Source: Rhyacichthys aspro
Taxonomy: Eukaryota > Chordata > Actinopteri > Gobiiformes > Rhyacichthyidae
Assembly: GCA_036850595.1 (NCBI GenBank)
Contig: CM072158.1
Coordinates: forward strand, 21,696,578-21,760,577
DNA: 64,000 bases
Direction: 5' to 3'
This document shows positions 1 through 11,279 of this stretch, piece after piece (within the stretch, counting starts at the first letter, position 1; the number at the start of each line of letters is the position of its first letter). The position numbers and the translations under genes are program-made. A model generated the notes under the pieces. That model was not told the DNA's origin. It did no database searches and saw nothing but the letters and a program-made list of their open reading frames with translations.

Positions 1-1180
1 CTATTATTGCCCTTTTTTTTCACTGCGTTATATCGAACAGTTAGCAATTTTATTCTTTAGCAACAGAATGAGTTGTGTCTCATAAAATGATTTTTGCATC
101 AAATACATGTAAAAAAGAAAAACTGCTTTCTATATACTCAAGTTTAATGTGTTATGATTTATCAAAGAATATTTAATCTAAAACTAATAATGTGCATGTG
201 ACCATACTTTAAAATGGACACAAAGAATATCATTAAGATAATAATTTGTCAATTTTATGGTTATCAAACACAAGATGTGAGTGTGGTGTGTCCTAAAGTT
301 AAGTTCTCTTTTTGTTTGCTTCAATACAAATCAGAACTATTAATATTTTGTAGGGAGCTTTAGTAAAACACAAGAAGGTATGTTCCATTTCATAACTGAC
401 CTAGTCACATCCATATACAGAAAATAGCATCTCAAAATACTAGTTTTAGTTGATGTATTTTTATATGAAATAAACACTGTTCATTCATATAAGATGTATC
501 CATTATTTTAATTATTTCATATCACATTATTGTCATTTACTTTTCATATACTAATATTAATCTAGTAAAACAGGTTTAGGTGTGTATATTTCATAAAACA
601 CACTAGCCCAGTGTGCTCTGATTGATTACGGCTGAGGCCTTGGTCCTGGTACTGCCCACGGAGCTTGACACATTTCTACCTGTAGTGAGGAAAAGGCTCC
701 CCCAGGATTTGGACTTTGGGACCTTGACCTTTTATATGAACAAAAGGAATCAAGCTTACTCAAGCAAAAAATTGCATAACTAAGAACAGACTTTTGCACA
801 GATCACATGCATCCCAACAAGAGTAAGAGTAAAAGAGAAGTAAAGGAGACAAGGAGACACACCACTGATGATCAGGTCGAAGTAACAAAATTTCACCTAT
901 TGCAGCACAGTCTGGGGTCATAACAGGTAATACAATAGTAACACTAAAATTATAAAGACTAATAATAACCGTAAACAGCAGTTTTTGTGAACATGAACAA
1001 GCGTGTGAACTGGGACTAAGCTAGAACTCTATGCAATTGATGAAGATTGTTGCATTTCAGACAAAATATTTCAAAATAACACAATGCTGCAGTGACTGAA
1101 AGCACAGTGATACATTTTGTCCCTTTGCACTTTTACATTCAGAGATTTTTTTGTGATACATTTGTGCATGTAAAAGTTTT
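1..1180. other. AT-rich non-coding DNA, nothing recognised
   Basis: No splice-flanked exon, transposon terminus or RNA gene could be recognised on either strand. The stretch is AT-rich with scattered stops in all frames. Confidence 0.5.
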
Positions 1181-1204
1181 GACTAACATTCATCTGCTGA
1201 ATGG

Positions 1205-1880
1205 TTACGGCTGGACTTTCCAGCTTTTCTCCAGCTCTGTTTGTTTATCATGGTCTACAATGTTCATTATTTGTTTGGATTGGACATGCAAGGCATTCTC
1301 TTTTGCAACTAATTGATCTAACGAGATCTGCTGATCTTGTGGAGCCATCTCATTGGCAATAGTTCCACCATAAAATCCTTGCTGCACACGATTTTTCATT
1401 TGTCCAATGTACTTAATAAATCCATTCATTCAGAACATAAGAATGTTGTAAGATATTGTATCGGATTTCTACCAACAGATCTTGAATGGTAGTGTTGAAT
1501 AGTAATGTTTTATCACAATGTTGTCCTCTCTTGGTGGTGTCTTTGGTCAGGTTCTGGTGAATAATCAGGGCCACATCTTTTTTCACCCTCCTCATAGAAC
1601 AAACTCCATGTGAGCCCCTCAAGACAGTCAATAGATGCATACTTCTTATGCAACACTTTTGGAACAAATATATTAGGCTGACTTGGCTTCTCCAAATAGT
1701 GAACATACAAAACATTTCCTTCATATTCCCTCAGAACCGGCCCAGAACAACCAAGCTCCACTGTCATTTGAACATCCCTCTTGTGGTCCAGTTCTGTGGT
1801 CATGTGACCTCCAGGTGCCTCCTGTCTGAGTCTGCGATTTAGGCACAGGAAGGAATCATGGAGAGGAAGAAATGATCTAA
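1205..1880 (-). pseudogene. Unidentified protein-coding remnant with two frameshifts
   Basis: I do not recognise the family. Reading the - strand from about 1880, an open frame gives a protein-like run (…FLPLHDSFLCLNRRLRQE…, then …VLYVHYLEKPSQPNIF…, then …IDCLEGLTWSLFYEE). It shifts frame near 1580 into …DVALIIHQNLTKDTTKRG… and again near 1425 into …YIGQMKNRVQQGF…, ending at a stop at 1205. The three pieces abut with no splice signals and have a globular composition rich in aromatic and charged residues, unlike the AT-rich surroundings. This suggests a processed copy or decayed last exon of a host gene, about 220 residues in all. A transposon-encoded protein is the alternative. No promoter or neighbouring exon was found. 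Confidence 0.4.
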
Positions 1881-2960
1881 AGGCTTCATTTCACTAAATT
1901 AGACAAAAATTATGCCATTTGCAATAACTGCAGGGCTGTTTTTTCGTGAAAGGGTGCAAATACACACAACATGCTCAAACATCTACCCAAGGTACTAATT
2001 TACAGGAATGCCATGTTTTCGATCCTCTGTGTACAACTGCCCCAGCAGCGCCATGAGCTCCGTTGAGCGGGGTACTATAATGTTAAATATCACTAGCGTC
2101 TTACAAATAACATATTCTACAAAAACCCTGTTTTATGTGGAAATATTCTGGCAGTATCCATTTTAGATTATGTCTTTTCCAAACTCTGCCCAACAGTGTC
2201 CTAACACGTCCCTCAGATTTTCTGCAACATTTTGACCTTCTTAAACCTGCTTAATTTCCCATATTCATATTTATTACATTACCACAATGTAACAACATAA
2301 AACCACTCGAAATAATAACTGGATCTATTATGCAAAGCCTACACCATAACACAAGATACTCAGTCGTAAAAGCAAAGTCGCACAGCTCTTCTGCGCCACA
2401 TGTTGTCCTTTATTTTATTGTCTTTATAGTCCTTTGTCAAACGATCCAGGTGAGTGGAAACACACACAAACAGGAGATCTACCATGGTGGATGTCACATA
2501 CTTCAACGTGATTGGTTGAGGCGCTTTCTGTCGCTGCAAAAATCGACCTGCTGCATCAAAATTGCGTTTGTTGTCAGTTGAACCCAGTTGAATTTATCGA
2601 TTACGATAAGAATAATCCAGTAGGCAATCAGCTGCCTGTGTGGGAGACGTAAGGACCTGGATGACGGTAAATTATCTTCTCCTTCTGTTTCTGGCTCACC
2701 AGCATTTCTCAGTGAATGACACAGTGAGCAGACTGACCCGAGTAGTGAAGCGAAAAAGCTGAAGCAGAGTTTGTTTTAATGTAGGAAGAAGCGTAAGTGA
2801 GTCAAGTGGAGTGAAGAGTGGGAAAAAGGTTCTGGTGGAAGTAGACTAATATTTCAAAATAAAACACCTGAAAGATCACATTGGTCTATAAAATAAAAAA
2901 AATAAATTAAAAAAATCACTAGAGGTCCATAGACCGGTGGATGGGAACCCCTGGTTTAAA
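1881..2960. other. Non-coding DNA ending in a hAT-like terminus
   Basis: No gene is seen. Around 2470-2560 is a short CpG-containing patch of the kind found in fish MITE promoters. The segment 2930-2957 (ACCGGTGGATGGGAACCCCTG) reads, on the - strand, as a hAT-type terminus beginning CAGGGGTTCCCA. Its partner terminus was not found, so only a truncated end is claimed. Confidence 0.35.
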
Positions 2961-3040
2961 GCACACATAAATCAAGCTTATAAAATTTTTCTTTTTATCT
3001 GTGCTATTTAGCCATAGGAATATCTTATTCAAAAGTGACT

Positions 3041-3295
3041 TGTCCAAATTGCAGCAACTAGAAGACTAAAAGGTAGCCTCCCTTCCTTGGCTTCACGTTA
3101 AACTCTAAATTCAATTCAAAATTTTATTTTTAAATTTTTTTTTCAAAGTTTAAAATCCTTCTCCTTACTTATAAGGCTATCGGTGGTAAGGCCCCGACCA
3201 ATCTCAGAGACCTTATTGTGCCATACTGTCCTAACAGAGCACCTTATCTTATCAGTTTTTATTTGTTGTAATGTTAGGTGACCGTAAAGGTCCAG
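3041..3295 (+). mobile_element. LINE 3' end, interrupted by the long-TIR element
   Basis: Degraded translation resembles the end of fish LINE reverse-transcriptase ORFs: an 'ATRRLKG' stretch, then ILLLTYKAIGGKAPTNLRDL followed by PYCPNRA. The 3' untranslated end resumes after the inserted element at 7268-7305 with GAAAGACACCTATAAATAAA, the usual tail of such LINEs. The inserted element therefore split a pre-existing LINE, which fixes its borders independently. Confidence 0.65.
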
Positions 3296-3688
3296 TATGG
3301 AGGACCCCAGCTGCCAAAACTTTAAATAAATAAATAAATATATAAATAAATCAATAAATAAATTAATTAATTAATGCTCAATGAATTGTCATACTTATTT
3401 TAATAGTCATTTAATTTGCAAACAAATACATACATTTAATAATGTAATGGCAAGAGTTTTCGATAAATAAATGCTATTTATATTTATTTATTTAATCATT
3501 TATCATTTTTTACATTTATATTTAAATTTAAATTTATACAAATATAATTAGATTTATTTTTAATTTTATGTATTTATTTCTTATTTTATGTATTTATTTA
3601 TTTATTTATATATTTATTTATTTATACATTTATTTATTTATGCTTTTATTTATTTTTGTATTTATTGAACCGAATGCAAATTAGGGGG
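3296..3688 (+). repeat. Left long terminal inverted repeat
   Basis: This is the inverted counterpart of 6869-7267 over its whole length. It begins TATGGAGGACCCCAGCTGCC, continues through a long TAAATAAAT-rich tract and ends GAATGCAAATTAGGGGG. Lengths are 393 and 399 bp; the differences are mostly in the TAAA repeats. Confidence 0.93.
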
Positions 3689-3922
3689 TGGTCTGAACCT
3701 CTAGCTGTAGCGCCATTGGTTAATCTTTCTCATTGCTCAGGGATTGATTAGAGATGCCTGGTTACCAGCTATTTTTCTTCTGCTAGGGTTGCTGATGAAG
3801 CTAAAAAATAAGTCATATTTTAATAAATGATAAGTGAATCGCGATCAAGCACGTCTCTCTTCCGCGTGCACGCTCCACTGCTGAAGACAACGGCCGAGAA
3901 GCGGTTTATTTATGTTCCACAG

Positions 3923-5138
3923 ATGTTGAGCATAAAAATGGCATCGTCACAGGTAAGGTAATATATATTTTTTTCAAATTATTTAGTATTTCGTATTGTT
4001 TCTTAGAATATTGTTAGCAAATGTATTACAAATTAGCTAATTGTGTCGCCAACATTACTCAAATCGCCTGCCTTTTTACACAGCCACAAAGTTTAAAAGT
4101 CTAATCAGGTAACACACCAAGTGAACACCTCTATTACAATCAAGATGTAAACCTACAATATATAGGATATATCGCTAACTGTAGGCTAATTGTAAACGCC
4201 GTGAGCTAAAGCTAAATGCTAAAATTGCCCAATTCCCGTCAAAAACTTGCGTAGCTATAAAAGGCAAGCAAAACACAGGAATCTGGAAATCATGTTTGTC
4301 AAAATGTTTGTGTGTTAGCGATAGGAAGACAGTTCTGGTGTAAGCCTGCCGCTACGAGCGGCAGAGCCAGTAACCGAGGTTGAGGCCGCGGAGCAAGCCG
4401 TGATCCAGGCCGTGGCCGAGGTCGTGGCCGTGGCGTCCCAGGAGTGGAGTCCCAGGAGTGGAAGTGGACGAAGAGCGACTGGGAGATGCTGATCGTGTTG
4501 CAGCTACAGGCTCGCAGAATAGCAGATGAACAGGTAGCCCAAATGTACACACAAGTTCATGTATACATTGCATTTCTATTGCTAATTGAAACAAATATTT
4601 ACAATAATAATAAAACTATTGTTTTTACAAATTTTTTATGCTATTGATTTTTTGTTTTTGCAGGCCAGAATTCAATCGCTCAGCTTACATCAACGCCAGG
4701 ACCTTCTGCAGAGGTGTTTACTCGGGGAGTCTGACCTCTTATTCGACATTCTGGTGGAAAATCCTCCTGCAGACCCCCATACTACAGCTCCATATCAACC
4801 CCATTGGTGTGTTTGCTCTAGATGTAGGGAAATGCCTACAGACACTGAAAATAAGTGCTGTGGTCAGGAGCCGATACACTGTGTATCACAACTACCCCAG
4901 ATGGAACTTTATATTCTTGAAGAGGGTGGCCTGTAGGATTTGGAACGATGAAGACCCCCAAACCCCGGAGAAGACAGACAGTTCCGCTATGCTGCTTACC
5001 GTCAGTTTGTGGTATGGCAGTATGGTGCCCTGGGGAGGCGCAACAGGATTGTAATCCCAAGTTGCTGTGTGTGCTGAATCAGACAAATATCCAGACCCAC
5101 ACAATCAGTATGTGGGCTTCATACCAAGAAAGTTGTGA
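3923..5138 (+). pseudogene. P2X7-ballast-domain-like gene (P2RX7 C-terminal domain), three exons, broken
   Basis: Exon 1 (3923 or 3938 to 3952) encodes MASSQ and ends at a GT donor. Exon 2 (acceptor near 4336, ends 4531) encodes an Arg/Gly tract (GRGRGRGRGVPGVE) followed by …LQARRIADEQ. Exon 3 (4663-5138) encodes the Cys/Trp-rich domain: …SLHQRQDLLQRCL…, then WCVCSRCREM, then NKCCGQEPIHC, and in a shifted frame YAAYRQFVVWQYGALGRRNR with VIPSCC. The ending (…DKYPDPHNQYVGFIPRKL) is shifted once more. Those Cys and Trp motifs match the cytosolic zinc- and nucleotide-binding ballast of P2X7 receptors. No channel segment is present. A TGA interrupts the Arg/Gly tract at a CpG-derived Arg codon, and exon 3 has at least two frameshifts. 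Fish genomes carry many such detached copies. Function outside the receptor is unknown to me. Confidence 0.82.
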
Positions 5139-5181
5139 ACAGTGCTCGTATTTAAGTTGAGTAATACTAAACATTTTATTC

Positions 5182-5187
5182 AATAAA
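5182..5187 (+). promoter_or_regulatory. Polyadenylation signal of the P2X7-like gene
   Basis: AATAAA lies 44 bp after the + strand stop at 5138, in the short gap between the two convergent genes. Confidence 0.6.
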
Positions 5188-5214
5188 TATGTTACCAAGT
5201 TCACATTTTGATTC

Positions 5215-5220
5215 TTTATT
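5215..5220 (-). promoter_or_regulatory. Polyadenylation signal of the small basic-protein gene
   Basis: Read on the - strand this is AATAAA, about 60 bp after that gene's stop at 5280. With the + signal at 5182 it defines a compact tail-to-tail arrangement. Confidence 0.6.
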
Positions 5221-5279
5221 ATAATGTTTTACATGTACCAAAAAAAATAAATTTAAAACTCATGTATTTACATAATACA

Positions 5280-6585
5280 TTATGTTGAGGAAAATGATCT
5301 GGGGTCCAATCTCACTTTTGCAACGGTTTGCCTAGAAAGTAAAGGAAATAAAACATTAGTATGTAGTCATTATTATTTCAAATCACAACTACTTGATTAC
5401 TCCAAAGTGTTTTATTTAAAAAAAAACTAAAGAAAATGTAATGTCGACTGAATGAACATTATGTGATAGTAAAATACAATGCATGTCTTTTAACTATTAA
5501 ATTCAAAGTCCAACTCCACACAACCTATTTCCAACATTTTGTCTATGAAAAAGTATTTGATAAAAGGTCCAAAATGTATATTTATATACCCAAGCCACAG
5601 CTGATTTGACAACAAGTGAATGCACAGACATTCCTTTATCAACTACCGGAAAATGGGCCATTTAAAAATAACTACAGAGCTGATATCCCATACAAATTCT
5701 GAACACATACAAAACAAATATACATTATAAAACTAAACAGCATTCCACCGTTTCATTTTCAGACTTTTTTATGCATCAATCTATAATTTGAATTACGTTT
5801 ACAACAACTAAAATCTATATTTCTAAAGTATTCTGACTTTTAATGTTTTTTTTGGCAAAAGACATCCTTTCAATATTGCTAAACCAACGTGTTGCTAATC
5901 AAAACTCTTGGTTTTGTGAGCATTGATCTTACGCTAGCGTTAGCATTAGTGTAGGATGATTTATGTTTTTTGTTATTATTTTGTGCTATGCCTGTTGATG
6001 ATGTTGTGATGGGTTGTTTGAATGGATGTATTTTTGGGCGTAATAATACCGCTGTGATGAGGTCACGTACAGTGTTATAAATGTGGTGGAACTGGCTGTT
6101 CAGAGAGGAGAATTTTGAAACTTAATAAAAATAAGTTCCTGTGGAGTTGTCCCTCTCCTGGTGATTCTTCTTGTACCCACGACCTCTTAACTTCAAGTAA
6201 CACTTTCTAACGACTACTTAAAATTAGTGTTACATTAGCTTGACGCAAATAACAATGTGTATCTGTGAATCTTCAACTAATTCAATTACACTAAAACAAA
6301 TCATATCACATCAATAACATGCTGAACAAATGATTTAACACTCAAAATGTTACCTGTCAAGAAGATAAAGAGCCAGTTGGGAGTCCAAAGTTAGACCGAG
6401 TCGGTCCCGCAATTCTCTCCATTTTGAATGAGCAGAACCAATATTTATGCGCATTTAGTTCTTCTTTGGTCTCTTGTGCGCTTTGCTTCTTTCTTTTCTG
6501 TATCTGTTTTTCTCTTGTTCGGTTGTTTTGCCGTGTATGCAGTAGTGGGTATAGCCACCTTCCCGGTTGGATTTCCCGTAGCCAT
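5280..6585 (-). pseudogene. Small basic two-exon protein gene in the long-TIR element
   Basis: On the - strand, exon 1 runs 6585-6354. It begins MATGNPTGKVAIPTTAYTAK, continues Lys/Arg-rich, hits a stop near 6450 caused by a 1-nt frameshift, then resumes as INIGSAHSKWRELRDRLGL with DSQLALYLLD. It ends GACAG/GTAAC. Exon 2 (5331-5280, acceptor TTTCTAG) completes the frame as RQTVAKVRLDPRSFSST and a stop. The total would be about 94 residues. The basic N-terminus and the WRELRD…LALYLLD block look like a nuclear DNA-binding or adaptor module, but this is inference. Related blocks occur at 43165-42994 and 56034-56174. Confidence 0.68.
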
Positions 6586-6868
6586 GCTTCAGTGTTTACA
6601 AGACGTGCACGAGCATTGCGGCTTCGTAGCAGCAGCCAATGGGACTCGGACTCTTTCCGGAGAATGTGACATATATGACTGCTTTTACAACATACTTTAT
6701 GGGATAAAACGATTTTTACCCAAATACAAGAAAAATAAGTCAGGTACAGAATCTTTAACACGGCACTGTGTGCTGGCTTTCTAACAGCACCCTACCACCA
6801 GAGGGCACAGTGTACACCTACTTTCTTGGATCGGTTTTGATTAGCCATGCCTAACATTGCAAGTCCAT

Positions 6869-7267
6869 CCCCCTAATTTGCATTCGGTTCAATAAATACA
6901 AAAATAAATAAAAGCATAAATAAATAAATAAATGTATAAATATATAAATAAATAAATATATAAATAAATAAATAAATACATAAAATAAGAAATAAATACA
7001 TAAAATTAAAAATAAATCTAATTATATTTGTATACATTTAAATATAAATGTAAAAAATTATAAATGATAAAATAAATAAATATAAATAGCATTTATTTAT
7101 CGAAAACTCTTGCCATTACATTATTAAATGTATGTATTTGTTTGCAAATTAAATGACTATTAAAATAAGTATGACAATTCATTGAGCATTAATTAATTTA
7201 TTAATTTATTGATTTATTTATATATATATTTATTTATTTAAAGTTTTGGCAGCTGGGGTCCTCCATA
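6869..7267 (-). repeat. Right long terminal inverted repeat
   Basis: It starts CCCCCTAATTTGCATTCGG, passes through the inverted TAAATAAAT tract and ends GCAGCTGGGGTCCTCCATA, mirroring the left repeat. Confidence 0.93.
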
Positions 7268-7310
7268 GTCCTGAAAGACACCTATAAATAAAATAAATTA
7301 TTATCAAGTT

Positions 7311-7560
7311 AAAGCCGCAAACAAGAAGCCATATGTGAATACAAACCAGAAACGCCAGCGTCTTCTCTAGAACCAAGCTCATGCTGTGCAAAAAGAATTT
7401 CAATTTTTGATTCATCAACCATATAACAGTTTTACATTTTGCCTCAATCCATTTTAAATTAGCTTTGGTGAGATTGCTCATCTCAAGGGGCTATCCAAAA
7501 TGAATAAATGAAATGAAAAAAAATATTGCAATTTTACAAGTTTTTTTAGACACTTAGACA
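7311..7560 (-). mobile_element. Tc1-like transposase remnant
   Basis: The - strand translation contains LKWIEAKCKTVIW followed by a degraded NQKLKFFLHS. This resembles the Tc1 pattern 'W…DKWKTVLWSDESKF…' around the first catalytic Asp, which is not preserved. No inverted repeats were seen. The assignment rests on one short motif. Confidence 0.35.
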
Positions 7561-7879
7561 CAGTTTTTGGCAAATTGGTGAACCTCTGCCCATCTTTACT
7601 TCTGAGATTTTTTCTTTCTAAAATGCTCCTTTTATACACAGTCATGCTACTGAACTGTTACCAATGAACCTAATAGTGCCTCTGATCTGTGACTTGTATT
7701 TGAATCAAAGGGACATTGGTCAGTCCACCAGTCTGTGAAGATATACCAAATGCTTTAGGCATTGTCACTCATGTGGTATTGAAAGGTTAGATACTTAAAT
7801 GCATTCCCTATTTTAGAAGAACCATTTATTTTGGTGAAGCTAAAACGAAGATCTTACAAGCCTCTTCCTGCAAGATGAA

Positions 7880-8790
7880 AAATCTCCAGCATGATCAGGC
7901 AAACTTCTGAGGGACTCACAGCCGTCCTCCTGTGTCCACATAGGTGGGGAGAGAACTGCGGTGACTGGAAAGCAGCAGGACCAGACAGCATCAGCCCCAG
8001 GCTGCTCAAGGACTCTATAGACCAGCTCTGTGAGGTCATGTACATGTTTAACCTGAGCCTCTTTCTGGAGAAGGTCTGTGGTGGTTCTGGTTTCTAAAAC
8101 TAAGTACAAGTACTACATTACAGACCTGTTGCTTGACCACCTGATGAAAAATATGGAGAGTCTCATCCTCAGCCACTTTCACACTGTGGTGAGCACAGCA
8201 ATGGATCCACAGCAGTTTGCCTACCAGACATTGTCATTCACCTGCTACACTGGGCACTGACTCGCCTAGAGACCGCTGGGAGTGCTGTTGGAGTCTAGTT
8301 TTTTTTTTGTTTTTTTTTCCTTTCAATGCCATCCAGCTCTTACTGTTCTTCTTCACACTGTACACTTCAGATTCCACATTTAACACCAGCAGCTGTCATC
8401 TCCAGAAGTTTTCTGATGACTCACTGGCTGTATGTCTGAGGGGAATGACTAGGAGTACAGATCAGTCATCATTAACTTTGTTGATTGATGTGAGCGCAAC
8501 CATCCACAGCTAAAGACCATGGAGTGGGTGATCAACTTTAGGAGAAGGACATCACCCCACACACCTGTGAAAATCTAGGAGTCAGACATTGAGTTGGTGG
8601 ACAATTTCAAGTACCTGGTAAACTGGACTGGTCCCACAACACCAATGCCCTGTACAAGAAGGGCCAAAGTTGCCTCCACCTTCAGAGAAAACTGAGATCC
8701 TTTGAAGTGTGCAGGCTTCTGCTTAGGACATTTTATGACTCTGTGGTAGCCACAGCTATCCACTATCCCAGGCATGGCAAACTCAAGGCC
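7880..8790 (+). mobile_element. L2/Maui-type LINE reverse transcriptase remnant
   Basis: Broken frames spell in order KAAGPDSISPRLLKDS, DQLCEVMYMFNLSLFLEKV, then LILSHFHTVVSTAMDPQQFA, LYTSDSTFNTSSCHLQKFSD and ALYKKGQSCLHLQRKLRSF. This is the usual order of an L2-group non-LTR reverse transcriptase with internal deletions. The catalytic FADD-type box is reduced to FSDDS. A short sister fragment is at 10600-10740 and another runs off the window at 63850. Confidence 0.8.
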
Positions 8791-8905
8791 CGCAGGCCAG
8801 ATCAGACCAACAAAGCAATTATTTCTGGCCCACTAGAGGATTTCTAATTTCTTTTATTAATGGCCTGCCAATATGTAGTGCCCTACTCAAACTACAAGTC
8901 CAACA

Positions 8906-10224
8906 TACAGTGCCATGAAAAAATAGTGATTTCTTAGTTTCCTGCACATTTGTCACACTTAACTGTTTCAGATCATCAAACAAATTTAAATATTAGACAA
9001 AGACAACTGAAGGAACCACAAAATGCAGTTTTTTGGTGATTATTTTATTTATTAAGGGAAAAAAGCTATACAAACCTACCTAGACCTATGTGAGAAAGTA
9101 GTTGCCCCCTTGTTAAATCATAAATTAACAGATGAGAAACAAAGAAATTGACAACCAGCCTTCAACAACATCTACAGAGGCCTCACTTGTCTTAGTTAAG
9201 AAAGAAGACTGGGAAAAAAGGCATCCATGGCAAGGTTACAAGGCAAAAATCACTGCTGACCAAAAAGAACATAAAGGCTCGTCTCACTTTTGCCAAAAAA
9301 CATCTTGATGATCCCCAAGATTTGGGGAAAAATATTGTGTGGACTGATAACTTTTTGGAAGGTATGTGTCCCGTTACATCTGCTGTAAAAGTAACACAAC
9401 ATTTCAGAAAAAGAAAATCATACCAAGAGTCAAATATGGTGAAGGTAATGTGATGGTCTGGGGCTGCTTTGATGCTTCAGAACCTGGACGACTTGCTGTG
9501 ATTAATGGAACCAGGATTCTGCTCTCTACCAAAAACTCCCGAAGGAGAAGGTCCGTCCATCAGTTTGTGACCTCAAGCTGAAGCACACTTGGGTTCTGCA
9601 TCAGGACAATAATCAATCGACAAACACACTAGCAAGTCCTCCTCTGAATGGCTTAAAATAAACAAAATAAAGGTTTTGGAGTGGCCTAGTCACAGTCAGG
9701 ACTTTAATCCGATTGAGATGCTGTCGCATGACCTTAGAAGGGCAGTTCATGTTCAAAAACCCTCCAATGTGGGTGAATTAAAACAATTCTGCAAAGAAGA
9801 GTGGTCTCAAATTCCTTCACAGTGATGTTAAAGACTCAATGCCTGTTCTTTAAAAAATTTCACTGCAGTTATTGCTGCTGAATGTGGCACAACCAGTTAC
9901 TAGGTTTAGGGGGCAACTGCTTTTTAACATGAGGCTTGTAGGTTTGGATAGCATTTTTCCCTTAATAAATAAAATCATCCCTTAAAAACTGCATTTTGTG
10001 TTTACTTGGGTGATCTTTGTATAATTCATTCATTTTTTTCTACCACTTAGTCCCGTTTGGGGTTGTGGGTGGCTGGAGCCTATCCCAGTAGCTTTGGGCC
10101 TTAGGTGGGGTAGTGGGGTACACCCTGGACAGTGGCCAGTTCGACGCAGGGCTGACTATTTGTATAACATTTAAGTGTGACTTAAGAAATCAGGAAGGGG
10201 CAGTTATTTTTTCATGGCACTGTA
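8906..10224 (+). mobile_element. Tc1-like transposon, dead, interrupted by a SINE
   Basis: Ends are inverted repeats flanked by TA: TACAGTGCCATGAAAAA at 8906 and its complement ending CATGGCACTGTA at 10224. Broken frames of the catalytic half include GNVMVWGCFDASEPGRLAVI, VRPSVCDLKLKHTWVLHQDN and an ending near NPPMWVN. The helix-turn-helix half is missing, leaving only 9110-9240 between the terminal repeat and the catalytic region. The WVLHQDN Asp survives, but reading-frame damage excludes activity. The right terminal repeat was later split by the SINE at 10025-10158. Relatives of this family lie at 30305, 40100 and 52080. Confidence 0.85.
10025..10158 (-). mobile_element. 5'-truncated SINE copy inside a Tc1 terminal repeat
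   Basis: The insertion is bounded by the 9-bp duplication TTTGTATAA (10016-10024 and 10159-10167). Its body (GGAGCCTATCCCAG, CACCCTGGACAG) matches the complete copy at 52227-52612. Read on the - strand it has the SINE's 3' part and a GAATGAATT-type tail. Confidence 0.8.
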
Positions 10225-10283
10225 CCATTGTAACAACAGCCTCGAGTGCCAGCACAGCCCTTTCAGCACTGCTCTGTTGACAC

Positions 10284-10394
<111 letters not shown>

Positions 10395-10599
10395 GCTATA
10401 TATATGAGGACAAGCACAAAAACCTGGACAAAGCGGAAGCTGCTACAGACTGTGAAAGAGTTAAAATAGAGTCTGAACACAGCAGAGTCTGTGTCTGTGT
10501 CAGTCACTAATGTCTGAGAGTGAAGCTGCATTTAGGCTCATTAGTGACAGGATAAATGCTGTACATGTCCCCTTGATGTTGTTGCCAAGTGTCAACTGA

Positions 10600-10740
10600 G
10601 CCTTAGTGATAGCTTGTTGATTGGTGTAAGCGCAACCACCTGCAGCTAAAGACGAAGGAGTTGGTGATCAACTTAAGAAGAAGGACATCACCCCACACAC
10701 CTGTGAAAGTCCAGGACTCAGACATTGAAAATTACTGCGC
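10600..10740 (+). mobile_element. Short L2/Maui-type LINE fragment
   Basis: The sequence around AGAAGGACATCACCCCACAC is the same LINE segment as at 8540-8590, including GTGTAAGCGCAACCACCTGC and the following GTGATCAACTT. It is truncated on both sides. Confidence 0.7.
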
Positions 10741-11039
10741 TATAGCACTATGACAGAACTGTCCAGAGAGATCTGACTGAATATGACAATGGTTTCAGAA
10801 AAGTTAACAAAGCAGTTGTATATGCCTTGAGGATGGAGGAAAGCTGCAATCAACATGCTGTGGTTTCATTTCATGAGCATCATGCAGGGCCAGAACAATG
10901 AAGTAAACTAAAAAAATAAATATATATGCTATTTAAATATTTATAGTATGTAATGTTAAACTTATAAAATGGCTTTAAAAAACAAATTTGCAGCTTGGTC
11001 AGGCCAAGTATTTAACCAGTGAGCAGCGTGCACAAAGTT

Positions 11040-11270
11040 TTTTAGGGTAACCCTTTGGTGGAGAGGTTAGTGCACTCGGTTTGGGTGGGGGAGATTGGGG
11101 TATTGTGGGGAGCAACTCCAGCCACAGTTCCAGTAAATGCTGCTCCCAAGACCGGGAAAATGGAGAGGGTTGCATCAGGAAGGGCATCCAGCATAAAAAC
11201 ACCGCCAAGCTACTCATGCAAACTACTTCACTGTGGCAAACACCACATGGGGAAAGGCATTTTCAGTATG
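11040..11270 (+). mobile_element. SINE-like dispersed repeat
   Basis: It starts with a tRNA-like box A region (TGGTGGAGAGGTTAGTGCAC) and contains GGAAGGGCATCCAGCATAAA, a block I know from abundant fish repeats. No box B or target duplication was confirmed. Confidence 0.5.
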
Positions 11271-11279
11271 TACAAAGTT

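Larger units (their letters stand above)
3296..7267. mobile_element. 3.97-kb DNA transposon with ~395-bp TIRs and two convergent genes
   Basis: Near-identical inverted repeats bound this unit (3296-3688 and 6869-7267), starting TATGGAGGACCCC and ending GGGGTCCTCCATA. It interrupts a LINE tail. The flanks are gtccag on the left and gtcctg on the right, which could be an imperfect 6-bp target duplication. Alternatively TA could be the duplication, with TGGAGGACC… as the true terminus. Inside, a P2X7-ballast-like gene runs + and a small basic-protein gene runs -. They meet tail to tail, with polyadenylation signals at 5182 and 5220. I see no transposase, so it is probably non-autonomous, or its transposase gene has been lost. 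Long TIRs are known in several eukaryotic superfamilies; I cannot assign one. Confidence 0.85.

Noticed and set aside
6428..6784. A 118-residue membrane-protein-like frame on the + strand
   Set aside because: It is the antisense of the small basic-protein exon, whose - strand frame has family resemblance and splice sites.
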